From the NCBI GenBank assembly GCA_977006965.1, contig OZ345360.1:2542001-2606000 (forward strand): a DNA stretch of 64,000 bases, read 5' to 3'. Each line of letters opens with the position of its first letter. Within the stretch, counting starts at the first letter, position 1. This stretch comes from Phymatolithon calcareum. Taxonomy: Eukaryota > Rhodophyta > Florideophyceae > Hapalidiales. This document shows, in pieces, positions 41,518 to 52,041 of this stretch. The position numbers were made by a program, and so were the translations under genes. Under the pieces are notes generated by a model. It saw nothing but the letters and a program-made list of their open reading frames with translations, was not told the DNA's origin and made no database searches.

Positions 41518-41809
41518 ACGGCTGATATTCAGCAGAGCACCTCTTCGGAGAAAATCAGTACTAGGTGCATACTTTGGTGTCACAGCCGTGATTGAGCTGG
41601 TCGCGCTCCAACGCATTCTATCTTCTTCCAAGATTAGTCCTGAAATTGAATATGAATGTAAGCGACTCACCAGAGCACTTGTTGGGAGAGAAATACGAAT
41701 CAATGATATACTTAATAGACAACTACGTTAGCTTAGAAAATCGTGCGAAAGAGGCCCTATTACTCTTGAAGAGAGGCCTTGGGAGCTTTTAAATAAATCA
41801 GCATATCCG
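41518..41809 (+). mobile_element. LINE family 2 tail fragment, 292 bp, ancestral to the inverted repeat
   Basis: Encodes the last 70 or so residues of the family 2 ORF (FSRAPLRRKSVL, GREIRINDIL) and ends TTTTAAATAAATCAGC. It is flanked by 14-base duplications, CATATTTACGTGCT (41504-41517) and CATATTGACGTGCT (41810-41823), differing at one base. The same fragment with the same flanks sits in arm 2 at 57413-57706, so it inserted before the arms separated. Confidence 0.8.
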
Positions 41810-41929
41810 CATATTGACGTGCTGCATTTCATTGCAGAGAGTGATGTGACCTATGATATCGACTGTTGGAATGACACACAGTTCGTTTATGTGAAGTGAA
41901 GATTGATACTACTAGTATTGTGTGCCGTG

Positions 41930-44169
41930 CAGGCGTTGGGAGCAATATTCTGGTACGGTATTGGGCAAGGACTATACATCGCAATACCTATTGCAGTATC
42001 TGTTTATGTGCCAATACGTCAATATATTGCAGCATACTGTCAATACGTCTCAATTCGTCACATATCTAGCAAATCTTGCTGTTCATCATCTTCCCCAACT
42101 TTTTGACCAACACGAGCGCTGCGTACATTAGACATAGCAGTGACAACGCTCTGAAAATCCCAGTAGCTTCTGTTGACCTTCAGAAACAAGAAGGACTCGA
42201 AAAGGAGAGGCGTGATTCGTTGCCGGTTGTCATCCAGAAATTTTCCGGCCAAAGAAAACAAACGCTCGATTTCAGCGGAAGAACCGAGTATGAATTGTAA
42301 GTCCATGTACGACCGACCACGTTCGCGACGGTACCGCTTTCGTTTCTTGAAAATCTCAGCCATTGACAGCGTGTCGTCGTTGTCCTCTTCTTCAGACACA
42401 TTTCCAGCATCGTTCTCCTCCGGCCTCCTCTTCAAATGAGCACATGCTTCTTTTTCGTCATCCATCATTGAGTCCGTTTCATTCCGCTGAGTTTTAACAA
42501 CACCAGCCTCAACAAGAGAAGACGGCGAATGCGGCGAATGAAGTTTGATATAGTTATCCTTCAACGTACAACCATACAGTGGCGCCTCTACATTGTTCTT
42601 CTGCACATCGATAGTCTGCGATAACGTATCGAGCAAAAACCGACATTCGTTCAATGTCGCGCCTCGCTTTTGCAGCGCAGTAGCCACCGTGTTGATGCCT
42701 TTCAGATGCACTGCGAGCGACGAGCACTGGGAAAGAAATCGAGACGACCGTGATATTGTCAACACCAACCCGTCCGTGTCCGCAACTTCTTCTAGTTCAG
42801 CACGAATTCGCACAAACCGATTCAGCTTGGCCGATAAACCAGACCACCGAGTCGCCGACGGTAGGACCGGACCAAGAGCAGTGAGACGATGTAACATCGC
42901 TCGATTCTTAATGCTACTCTTGCATTCGCGCATAGTCGTGCGCACAGAGTCGAGAACACGCTTCACAGCCGGCGCAGAAACCATCACATTGACTTCCAGA
43001 GCCAACTTCTGGTTGCAACACCCCACGTGCGGAATTTCCATCTTGTCCGCAATACACTTGTTCAGAGCACAACTGTCCGCTATCTGACACACCGCCCACT
43101 CGTGAACGTTGTCGTTGTAGTGGTTAAAAATGTGCTCTAATTGACGAATGTGCGTATCCGTGTCAAACGACGTAGCATGTGCACTCTCGATTTCGCCATC
43201 GTCGTCATGTTTCGCTATCGGTGAAACTGATAGTAGAGGCATCGCGAGTTCTTCACGCAACACCGACTCACCGTTTTCCAATTGTTCCACCGTTCTCATG
43301 AAGAACGCAAAAATTCCAAGAATGTGTGAGCCGCCTTTCGTCCAAGCATCATGCATGACAGCACCTCTTGTGTTCCTCATTTCTTTCCGGATAGATAGCT
43401 CAAAATGTTCGACGATCTTGAACACTGTTTCTCGGCATGCCTTGATATATATCTTCTCTTCCACCTCCAAAATGACGAAAATGGGAATTCTCGACGTACG
43501 AAATTGGCAGAGACAGAGCGGTGATGACATCGATGTAGTTGAACATCGCCTTTTCTCGCGCTGTTGACGATAGAGTAGACTGGAAGTAGGACGAAATACG
43601 TCGTTCACCACCTTGAGTTCTCCCGCTTTCCTTCGTTTCTTGATAAATAGCAGCAAGTCTCGATTCATCACCACCCGCCACACACGATAGGAGGTGGGAA
43701 TACGGTGTCCTCCAACCATGACCTTTCGGGAAAGATACAAGCGGAGGTGTATTTTTGCACAAATTATCGCGTGGGCATGCAAAAACGAAACAGCTTACGC
43801 CTCGACGGAATTTGTCCACGCCTTTACCCGCTTGGATGTCCTTATCGATGTCATCATGCCTCGTCATGAGTGCCTTGACGATGTGCTCCGGTTTGGGGCC
43901 AGAATCCATGGCGATGCGCGAAGTCGTACGAAATGACCGTGAGGGAGAGGTTGGGTGCGTTCGTACTCCCGGAATGGAAGGGGGTGTCACAATTGACCGA
44001 AAGCAGTACGTCAGCAAAGAGAATCTATGCCAACACGTATCGAACCGGCCCGTGGGTGAGAAATTCCATCCGCCAATACGTATTGCAATACATGCCATGC
44101 GCTCAATACGCTATCAATAGCAGTATATTGCAGTATACTGCAGTATCAGTATATTGCTCCCAATGCCTG
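41930..44169 (-). mobile_element. Full-length hAT element (hAT-1), 2,240 bp
   Basis: The ends are CAGGCGTTGGGAGCAATAT and, reading inward from the right, CAGGCATTGGGAGCAATAT. An exact 8-base duplication GTGCCGTG flanks it at 41922-41929 and 44170-44177. Arm 2 (about 57296-57310) holds the empty site with GTGCCGTG once, on the opposite strand. Subterminal regions are packed with CAATA/TATTGCAGTAT motifs, typical transposase-binding repeats of hAT elements. Confidence 0.95.
42058..43909 (-). pseudogene. hAT-1 transposase with one frameshift
   Basis: Begins at the ATG at 43907-43909 (MDSGPKPEHIVKALMTRHDD). An N-terminal GWRTPYSHLLSC segment stands where hAT proteins have a BED-type finger. The frame shifts once near 43470 (between ENSHFRHF and EVEEKIYI), then is open to the TGA at 42058. 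Later hAT blocks are present: GAVMHDAWTKGGSHILGIFA, MEIPHVGCCNQKLALEV, and the C-terminal dimerisation region DLQFILGSSAEIERLFSLA with LFESFLFLKVN. About 617 codons in total. Apart from the one frameshift it looks complete, so this copy is young and nearly autonomous. Confidence 0.9.
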
Positions 44170-45135
44170 GTGCCGTGGTAGGAAAGCAAAGCTTCTGTTG
44201 ATTTAATGTTCGAAAAAGATCAGATATTGGCTTCCTATCGCTCTCCCTGTCCTCTCCACTGAATAATTTAAACCGATCTTCGAAGCTTTCCTTTACATCT
44301 TGGTGATGCTGTTGTCAACAGTTTATTTCCGTGCTGCTGCCTCGATGATATCGCCAATGTACTTTGTGGTGAAGGTCAATGGATCCTCTAGCGAATTCAG
44401 CGATTTTGGAGTGCACAGAGCTGACCTCAACAACATGTACGTTTCTTCTATTTTTTGCCCAAGTATTCAGAGTTCTCTTGTGTAAGAGAGGTGAGTTCGT
44501 ATATCTTGCATCACTAGCCATCATTATCTCAATTAAGTAGAAATTTAAGATGGATGTAGTTTAATCAGATATTGATCGGTCATGTAACGGCTGGCGAAAT
44601 GTCGCAGTCTATATCTTATGTATAATTCAGTGGTCAAGAATTGGTGGAAATTTGTAGAAAGATCGAGAAACGTTGATTGTCACCTTCGTGCTCGAGCCCA
44701 TCCCCAATCGCAATGCACATGGATATGTTGATTGGATCTATCATGCATTTCTCTGTTCTAGTTCTCTGCATTCGCAAACTGATCGATATAGTGTCAGAGA
44801 TTGGAATATATCTCTAAAGAAGTTCTCCAGATTGATGAAAACTGTACAAGCGAAAGACTTGATGTAGAGCACGGGCACATTGTCTTGTCTGAACTGAAAT
44901 AAGGTTTGATCATCACCAGAGTTGTGGATTTTGCGTGTGTTTTTGCGGACGAAGTGCAGAGTGAATACGCTGCATGGGAAGTTGATATTGTGAAGACCAC
45001 ATTCAATGTTTCTGATAGCTGCGAAATGTTTCTGTGTACTTAGAAAGTCTGAAGTATACGGTTTCCGATGGAGCCAACGTACTGAGAGCTTTGATGTGTG
45101 AGTCTGAGGTCTCTTATTCAGGAAAATCGAGGAAT

Positions 45136-45783
45136 CATAGTTCTCCCGGACACTGCAACGGTTTTTCGCAACCCCAAAAATTTATCCAACTGACAATGTC
45201 ACGGTTCTTGCAACCGCGGTAGGAGTACCCAATTTCGTGGCTTCGCGACGTTCCCGCGTAAACCGTCTATCAGAGATGTAGTCACGTCTGCAAGCCCTAG
45301 GTGCAGGCCCAATGTGAGCGCATAGTATAGTGATGTCTTTTTCTTTATCAGAAAATTACAAAATTTCCTGACAATCCTGTGTTTCCCTCAATTCAAAGAA
45401 ATCAAGTCCGAAAAGGTGTATCTATGTCATCGGACAGCTACCGTATGGGAGTAAAAGATATCTTTCCAATGCTTGGTGCTTCCGATGCAGCAACAGAGGG
45501 TTCAGCCGTCCAGATAGCGCCGGTTTGCGATACTTCGTCCTGAGGGGGCCATTAGATTACATTCGTCTTATTTTAATACACGAATTGCTCGCAGGGACTT
45601 TGAAGAACATTGGCTTTTACGACAAGAAAAACTCGAACATTAGCCAAAGTTACAGTAGTTCTGCAGCAGGTCGCACACGGTAGAATGCGAGGTTGAGACC
45701 GAGAGTACAGGTCTGAATCTCTGCAATACGCGGCCAGGACGATTTTCACGGTACGAAAGGCACTCTCCCAGTATGTGCATCGA
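45136..45783. other. Spacer of the inverted repeat, left part
   Basis: Unique sequence between the two arms with no recognised gene. It is followed by the 60-base minisatellite. Confidence 0.4.
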
Positions 45784-46160
45784 ACGTACTCGGCCGTCTA
45801 GCTGCCACGCCGATGTGAGCGGTACGAAACGCACACACGCGTCTTGGGTGTCGCGGATACGCGGCCAGGCCGATATGAGCGGTGCGATACGCACACGCGC
45901 GTGGTGGGCGTCGCGGAAACGCTGTTGCGCCGAATTGCGCGATACGATACGCACACGCGCGTTGTGGACTTTGCGATTACGCAGCCGCGCTGATGTGCGC
46001 GGTGCAATACGCACACGGGCGTTTTGGGCGTCGCGAATACGCTGCCGAGCCGAGTTGCGCGGTTCAATACTCACACGCGCGTGGTGGGCGTCGCGAAACG
46101 CGGTCGCGCCGAATTGCGCGGTGCGATACGCACACGGACTTTGTGGGTGTGGTAGGCGTC
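45784..46160. repeat. 60-base minisatellite, about six copies, open on both strands
   Basis: GATACGCACACGCGCGT / GGGCGTCGCGAATACGC units recur every 60 bases at about 45830, 45890, 45950, 46010, 46070 and 46130. Because 60 is a multiple of three, both strands stay open. The plus strand reads 20-residue units like RTRAWWASRxRxxAELRGAI, and the minus strand like RDAHHARVRIAPRNSARQRI. Neither resembles a known protein, and differences between copies do not favour one frame. It lies in the spacer between the two arms. Confidence 0.8.
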
Positions 46161-46654
46161 GCAAATACGACCTGTTTTGGAAAAAATTCCCAGGCTTGTA
46201 ATAAATGTGCACTGGGTGTCTTATATTTCTGGTTTGCTCTCTGCGTACTCTTACATTTGTCATGGAAGCGTGATATTGGGAGCATTTTCAAACTTCTACA
46301 GTATACATTGTCTTACCAATCTTAGTCTTTCGCGCATTTTAACACCTATATCACCTTTGTTGCAATAGTTCAATTGTTGATATTATTGACACGATTTCAG
46401 GGTTTTTTCGATTCGAGTAAGGTATCTAGAGGAATTGGGTTACCTTGTAATTGAATATTTGCTCTCAATATTTTGTCAATTCCTCGATATGAAAAATTGG
46501 ATGCGAAAATTAATTTTTCTATTTTGTTTCGGACATTAAATTCCTCAGCAGGGAGTGCTATCTATGAAACATTGCACTGTATTTCATAACTGGCCTTCTT
46601 TTGGCGCGGGTCATGCACCCAGCGGCGTGGCTGCACCTGGAATCATTGAGTTGC
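46161..46654. other. Spacer of the inverted repeat, right part
   Basis: AT-rich sequence without ORF or repeat of note, between the minisatellite and the foldback at 46655. Confidence 0.35.
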
Positions 46655-46885
46655 AATCTTCGGAGTATCCGCGTGGAGAGGGCGAATGGAAAAGCATTTC
46701 ATGCGCGACAGTTATCAGACGGAGCTCATTCTAAGAATTGAATCAGTAAATAAGCATCCATCTGATTCTGTGATATGTCTCCATTCGCGTCTGAAAGATT
46801 CTATTCTTAGAATGAGCTCTGTCTGGTGAATGTCACGCTTGAAATGCTTTTCCATTCGCCTTCCCCACACGGACTCTTCGATTTT
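46655..46885. repeat. Foldback, arms about 85 bases, loop about 50
   Basis: Left arm 46657-46742 and right arm about 46795-46885 are inverted copies, sharing GGCGAATGGAAAAGCATTTC and GAGCTCATTCTAAGAAT. This short hairpin element lies exactly at the inner edge of arm 2. Confidence 0.75.
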
Positions 46886-47102
46886 CCTCAATAAGAGACC
46901 TCTGACTCACACCTTAAAGCTCTCAGTACGCTACCTCCATCGGAATCCGTATACCTCAGACTTTCTAGGATTTCTGTTTAATTGAAAATCCTTTTTTCAA
47001 TTTTCATTGCACATGAGACCTGCTCAGACTTTCTAGGTACATAGAAACATTTCGCAACCATCAAAAACATTGAATGCGATCTTCACAATATAAACTTCCC
47101 GT

Positions 47103-49687
47103 CAGGGGTCGTGCCAATTTGATTGTGCTGCCAAGTTACTTGCTCGCAATTGCAATTTGGGGGATTGCGTCATGGATTGAGATTTACATTGGGATTGCAA
47201 TCCGGGATTGCAAATGAAGAGAAGCCCCCAGAATTGCATATGGGATTGCACGCCATGCTTGTACTCGTCAGTGGAGATTGCCAATAGGGAACTCATGTAT
47301 CCCCTGCGATTTGAAAAAACCGGGGAAGCACAGCAGCATTTGGCCCAAAAACCTAATAATTGTCAGGCCAAAATGATGCCGTACTCCCCCAGTGAAGCAT
47401 ATTCTTTTCTCCCTTCTGTCGAAATTGAATTCCGACATCACTGTTCTTTCTGTTTCAATAAATTACTGCTCAGCGTCTTGAGAAAAGTACCAGCATCGTG
47501 TAATTATGCGGTTTCCATGTGCGCAATTACGTAATAAGTAAATAAGCCATCTGTCACGTTTTGAATGCATTCTATTTCCGGAACACACCATGCTGAAGCC
47601 CAATATCCACGTTTTTAAAAGAGATCTGTTAATCACCGAAGCTGCATTCCTGAATCTGCAATACAGTTCACGTTTTCGATTTGAGATTCTTACCCACCTT
47701 CCTGACATATGTCGAGCCATGTACGGTTACTTGCGTTTGATCGTTTTGAAGAACCTTCCAATTTCATTCGTCAATGATAAGGAAATCTGAAACTTCTCTA
47801 AATACGGTTCTGTATTCTGCATCCGTACTTTTAAAGGGACACTTTTCAAACTTGTTGAGACAGTCGAATGCAAAATCAAGGACGAAATGATGAACCAGAA
47901 GGGAGCTGTTTTGTATGACGGGTGGACAAGCAACAGTACTCAGTACATGGGAATTTTTGCCGTGTACATGCGTAATATGGCTGTGTACAAGACTGGAGAG
48001 ATGCATTTTGAAAAAGAGCTGGCATGCCCGCTTTTCGCAGTAAGCCCAATGGGGAACCCAAGCGAAAGTGGTGAGGACAATTGTGATGTCGAAGATGAAA
48101 CTTAAAGTTTCTCAGCCAAGGTACATATTCGCTTTCTCGAAGATGTTTTTACTTGTTCGGATTGAATGTCCACGAGTCGGTACTGTGCCAGTTGGCCGAC
48201 AATTACAGTGTTAAAATTCTATCCAGACTTTATGGAGATTCCTCATGTGGGCTGTAACAACCATAAGATGGATTTAGAAGTTCGTCCAATGATCGACGCT
48301 GATGCGCGGATGCAAGACACTATTGAATCAGTTCACAGCACGAAGAAGTCTTGTAAAAGTGGCCTAATAACGCGCTTTACTAAGAAATATTAGTGCTCTT
48401 TGCCCCGTTTTGAATAATCAAAACCGGTTGGTCCAGCATCTACCAGATGTTAACAAGGGATAACCGAATCTGGAATGGTCTAATAAGAGTAGCTTACTTC
48501 TCGGAGTCATGCCTGAACATGAATCGTTCTTCCGCTTTCAACAGAAAAGCACTGCTATATGCTAGTCATTTTTCGGAGATTAACGTTCTCACTGTTGAGT
48601 TGCAGAAGCAAGGCCTCACGTTTTCTGATGCACGGACATTCTAGATAAGCTCAATGACGCTGTTCGGAGTAGATCAGATGATATGTCCTCTCCTCTCTAT
48701 CAATGCAATTTAGGTACAGTGTACACTTCTGCAAGCGCTCCGATAGTACATAGCCCGCATTTCGAGTCTGGCGTAATCAATATTCAACGCCAGAGAATCA
48801 GCGAGATGACTGAGGATGAAACAGATGCCTGTAAACTACTACGCTCTGTATCCTCTGAAATCTCACAGTCCCAGTCAAACAATGAGGCTGATGACCAGTT
48901 GTCCATGGCTCAAAGAATAGCTGTGGGAAAGTGAATGAGAATTCAGAAAACTGAGTCCTACATGAACTGCGACTTTATTTTGAGTTCTCTCGCTGAAATA
49001 GAACGACTCTGGTCAGTTGCAAGAAATATATTAAAAGAGAATCGGAAAGACCTGACTCCACTCGTATTTGAATCAGTTTTTTTTCAATACTAATCGTGCG
49101 TTCTGGAACGAGATCACATTGAAAGAAGAAATGGTAGAAGTGCATTCAGAGCGCACTCAGAGCCGTCTGCAAGAAGACACAGTACATGAGGAGCTTACCG
49201 ATAGAACGAGATACGGGTAATTTGACCAATCGTTCGATGGGACCTGGTCAGAATATTTTCGCATGATTCGTTATCGTTCTGATGCCTGTTGCTAGCCGAG
49301 AGTTTTTGATTTCTTTGTCATGTTTCGTATGTCTTTGTGATATTCCATGAGCTCCTGGAATACTGTCCCAAGTGTCCGTAAATCTTCGCAGTGGTTCCTG
49401 TGTCATTTGGAACTGCAGATTATTTGAAGAATTATTAAAAACAGACTGTTGCAAAGAAAATTTGCAAATGTGAGGTGTGAACAGAAATCTGGAGATACGT
49501 CTTACAAAAAGTAGCTGATTTATCGAATTGAAGTTGGGATTGGTTGCGAATCTTGAATTGCAGTAGGAATTGCTCCCTGTTGAGAGGAGGGATTGCACTT
49601 GGGATTGCAAAAATATTCTGGGAGAAAGTCGATTGCAAGATTGCTTCATAGACAACAATCCTCAGCAATCAAATGGCTCCGGCCCAG
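47103..49687 (+). mobile_element. hAT-2 element, 2,585 bp
   Basis: The ends are CAGGGGTCGTGCCAATTTGATTG and, from the right, CTGGGCCGGAGCCATTTGATTG. An exact 8-base duplication CTTCCCGT flanks it (47095-47102 and 49688-49695). Arm 1 has the continuous site (AACTTCCCATGCAG on the opposite strand near 44975). Subterminal regions are full of GGGATTGCA repeats on both sides. A foreign hAT terminus (47306-47394, like 27361-27450) sits inside its 5' part. Confidence 0.9.
47590..49130 (+). pseudogene. hAT-2 transposase, heavily frameshifted
   Basis: Recognisable blocks in order: LKNLPISFVNDKEI, GTLFKLVETVECKIKDEM, GAVLYDGWTSNSTQYMGIFAVYMR, MEIPHVGCNNHKMDLEV, then LSMAQRI and CDFILSSLAEIERLWS near 48970. 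Each aligns to a hAT-1 block, but stops and frame changes separate them. It is an older relative of hAT-1 and of the remnant at 9.4-10.5 kb. Confidence 0.85.
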
Positions 49688-49748
49688 CTTCCCGTGCAGT
49701 ATATTTACTCTGTACTTCTTCAGCAAAAACAAACGCAAAATCCACAAC

Positions 49749-50277
49749 TGTTCGTACTCCTGCCTGGGCTCGCGTCCGCGCACGTCTCGCCAGCGACAAA
49801 TTGGGCACAAGAAAAATGGTTACCCCCTTTCCCCACGGGAAGGTGCACTCAAGCTTTTATTTCAGCCATCGCAGATCCAGCTGTTCAAGGACAGCTCTGC
49901 ATTAGCGGCGTCTGCCGGAATCTAGGCTAGGGTAATTACCGCTCAGCAATTGCCATGAATGCAATGAAATTGAAAAACAAGAAAACGCGGGAACAAAACA
50001 AATCATACTACACGCAAGTTGACAGAAAAATCGGGAAAGGGAATATCCCCGACGAAAGATGATCTTGGAAACTCAGGGTATGCAAGGTTGGTCACAAACA
50101 CAAGATATAAGGCATGTTGATGATTCCGGACCGAGGAGCTGGGTGGATCGGGAATAACGGCCGTTGCGGCCGAGCGCTGCCGCTCCCGCTAGCCGGTGAT
50201 GCATGAAGTCTGCCACGCCAACCGTGTCCCCGTTCTATCTTGACTTCCCTCAGCGCGGATGTGTACCGGCGTGAACA
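49749..50277 (-). repeat. Downstream (3') LTR, 529 bp
   Basis: Begins TG on the plus strand and ends CA at 50277 (GTGAACA), so it has TG...CA ends in either orientation. Its part 50007-50277 matches 54573-54847. The outer part 49749-50006 has no counterpart in the other LTR. The boundary at 49749 is fixed by the ACAAC duplication. Confidence 0.75.
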
Positions 50278-50333
50278 GCCCCCCATGGCCATCAAGACAA
50301 GGTGAAAACGAGGCACAGGTGGATGATTGGTGG

Positions 50334-51582
50334 TTACACTTTAGCGGCGATTCGTTTCTGTCGTGTCGTACCGTTTGCCCGAATCTCATCAATGAACTCT
50401 TGTACAAGAACTGGTACGTCTTCCCGCATTGTTTCGAGTGATTCCCATCCAGCCTCTTCGTCGTCAAATCCCTTCCACTTGACTAACAGCTGAAAGTCTC
50501 CATTCTGAGCACGAATGTCTTGATATTCATTTACGACGCAGAATTCATTCTCTTGAAAGGCAAGTTCAAGTTGGGCAAGACAATTTTCGGTGAGGTGGAA
50601 GTTTTTGTTGCGGAAGAACTTAAGGCATGTTCCGTAGATTACAGATCGCTTTCCCGAACGGAGATGTTCCAAATCGAAAAGAAAATCGGATTGAACTTTC
50701 GCTACGAGATATGCCCGGTCCAGCGAAGGGACAACTTTCGGCCAAGGTTCTTCTGCGACAACCCTCGCAGTACATTATCGCTCACACCAAAGTTACATTC
50801 TCGAACGTGTGTGTGGGCATTTTGCGTCTTTATGCGATTCGAGCGAGCCTTTGAGACGAGGCCGGAAACTTGTTTGCGAATCCCGTGCATGGCCTGCAAC
50901 ATGATGACGACATTCATGACTTGGCGTGCTCTTGTTTCTTCGATCGTACAGATTTATATGGTCTCTCCAACCCGTGTCTTGATTACATTAAGCGGAATGT
51001 CAGCTGGGATCGATGTGAGTGCAATAAGTGGACAACGGTTTCCAAGTCTCGATAATGAAGTGCTGTTGATGATAGATTTCATCGCCAGTACTACGGAAGG
51101 CCACGAAGTAAACGGCAACTGCATTTCTGACATGAGTGCCTTCATGGCTCTGACCAATTCTCTGTATAAAACATCCACAGTCCCATTAGTCCATGGGCAG
51201 TAAGCCAAAGCGAAGTGATGCTGACCTGGGATCTTTTCGCGCAGACTTTGTACGACTTCGTTCTTGAAATGGGATCCCCGGTCGGAAACCCAATTCAGCA
51301 CGCTGCCGAAAGAGGCAAAACACTTCGAGAGTGAATCACTGGTTGCGTCTGCATCGGCGTGCCCGTTAGGCACGAGCCAAACGTACGAACTGAAGTTGTC
51401 CTTGAGGACAAGGATGTATCTATGCCGGGTGAGCTTATTCCAATGTAGCAAAAGTTGAAATGGATGAGCTTGTTCGGCTTTTCCCTGTGCAGCTCATGTC
51501 TTAGAGGCCGTGGGACAACATCACCAGTGGATGTGCACAAACAGTGAATGCATGATTGAAAAAACGTCTTGGTTTCACTCAC
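50334..51582 (-). pseudogene. Integrase and chromodomain remnant
   Basis: 51582-51295 keeps the zinc-binding part (FFQSCIHCL). 51451-50954 holds the integrase core: ILVLKDNFSSYVWLVP, WVSDRGSHFKNEVV and HHFALAYCPWTNGTVD with the expected D,D,E spacing. 50672-50334 ends in a chromodomain (LLVKWKGFDDEEAGWESL). Chromodomains of this group direct integration to heterochromatin. The pieces are in different frames. Confidence 0.85.
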
Positions 51583-51672
51583 GGAACCGGCCCAGTAGAG
51601 ATGACCCGTGACCGCCTTGGTTGTCGGTGTTCTGAATCAATCCAGCTCGCTCGGAGAAACGCTTCGGAGGCT

Positions 51673-52041
51673 TCACCTTTGAATTTCTCTGGACGTCTTC
51701 AATGTCCTCGAACGCAGGCCAGTTGAACGAATTGTCAGCTGACGGTGAAATTGGCGCAAAAACGAGCTTGGAAAATTTGATCTCTGAACTTGGTCGCGAG
51801 GTTTAGCAGCCCACCTTGTGAGCATATCAGCCCAAACGTTCAGGTTTCTTTCAAGATGCTCGTTAACGTAACGGTACGCGCTCAACTTAAGAGCCCAGCG
51901 CATCAGCTTGCTTACAGTGTGCCGGTTTACGCTAGGGGTCTTACCGAAAGGATCGAAGATGAATACAAGGTTTGCGTGGTCGGTAAATAGGGATACCTCG
52001 CGTGCGGCTGTCAAATACTCAAGACGGCTCATCGACTCCAC
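51673..52041 (-). pseudogene. RNase H remnant of the chromovirus
   Basis: LFTDHANLVFIFDP, then NRHTVSKLMRWALKLSAYRY and RNLNVWADMLTRW are the conserved RNase H blocks of Ty3/gypsy elements. The frame is broken from the reverse transcriptase upstream. Confidence 0.85.

Larger units (their letters stand above)
40480..45135 (+). repeat. Arm 1 of a large inverted repeat
   Basis: This arm is homologous to the reverse complement of arm 2 (46878-63520). Both contain, in order, the secreted-peptide ORF with its downstream frame, a truncated LINE tail, a 44.2-44.9 kb segment of unknown nature and a final 45.04-45.13 kb block. Arm 1 carries one extra insertion, the hAT element at 41930-44169, absent from arm 2. 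Without it the arm is about 2.4 kb. The conserved minus-strand frame at 44524-44315 corresponds to the plus-strand frame 55249-55464 in arm 2, but its differences are mostly amino-acid changing, so I do not call it a gene. Confidence 0.85.

Noticed and set aside
44315-44524. Conserved small ORF in both arms (44315-44524 and 55249-55464) as a gene
   Set aside because: Differences between copies are mostly amino-acid changing, there is no signal or domain, and conservation is explained by recent duplication.
45784-46160. CRISPR-like array
   Set aside because: Units are contiguous with no unique spacers, and the sequence is eukaryotic.
45773-46263. Long ORFs on both strands over the 60-base array as genes
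   Set aside because: They are open because the repeat unit is a multiple of three and lacks stops; composition and the absence of any family do not support a protein.
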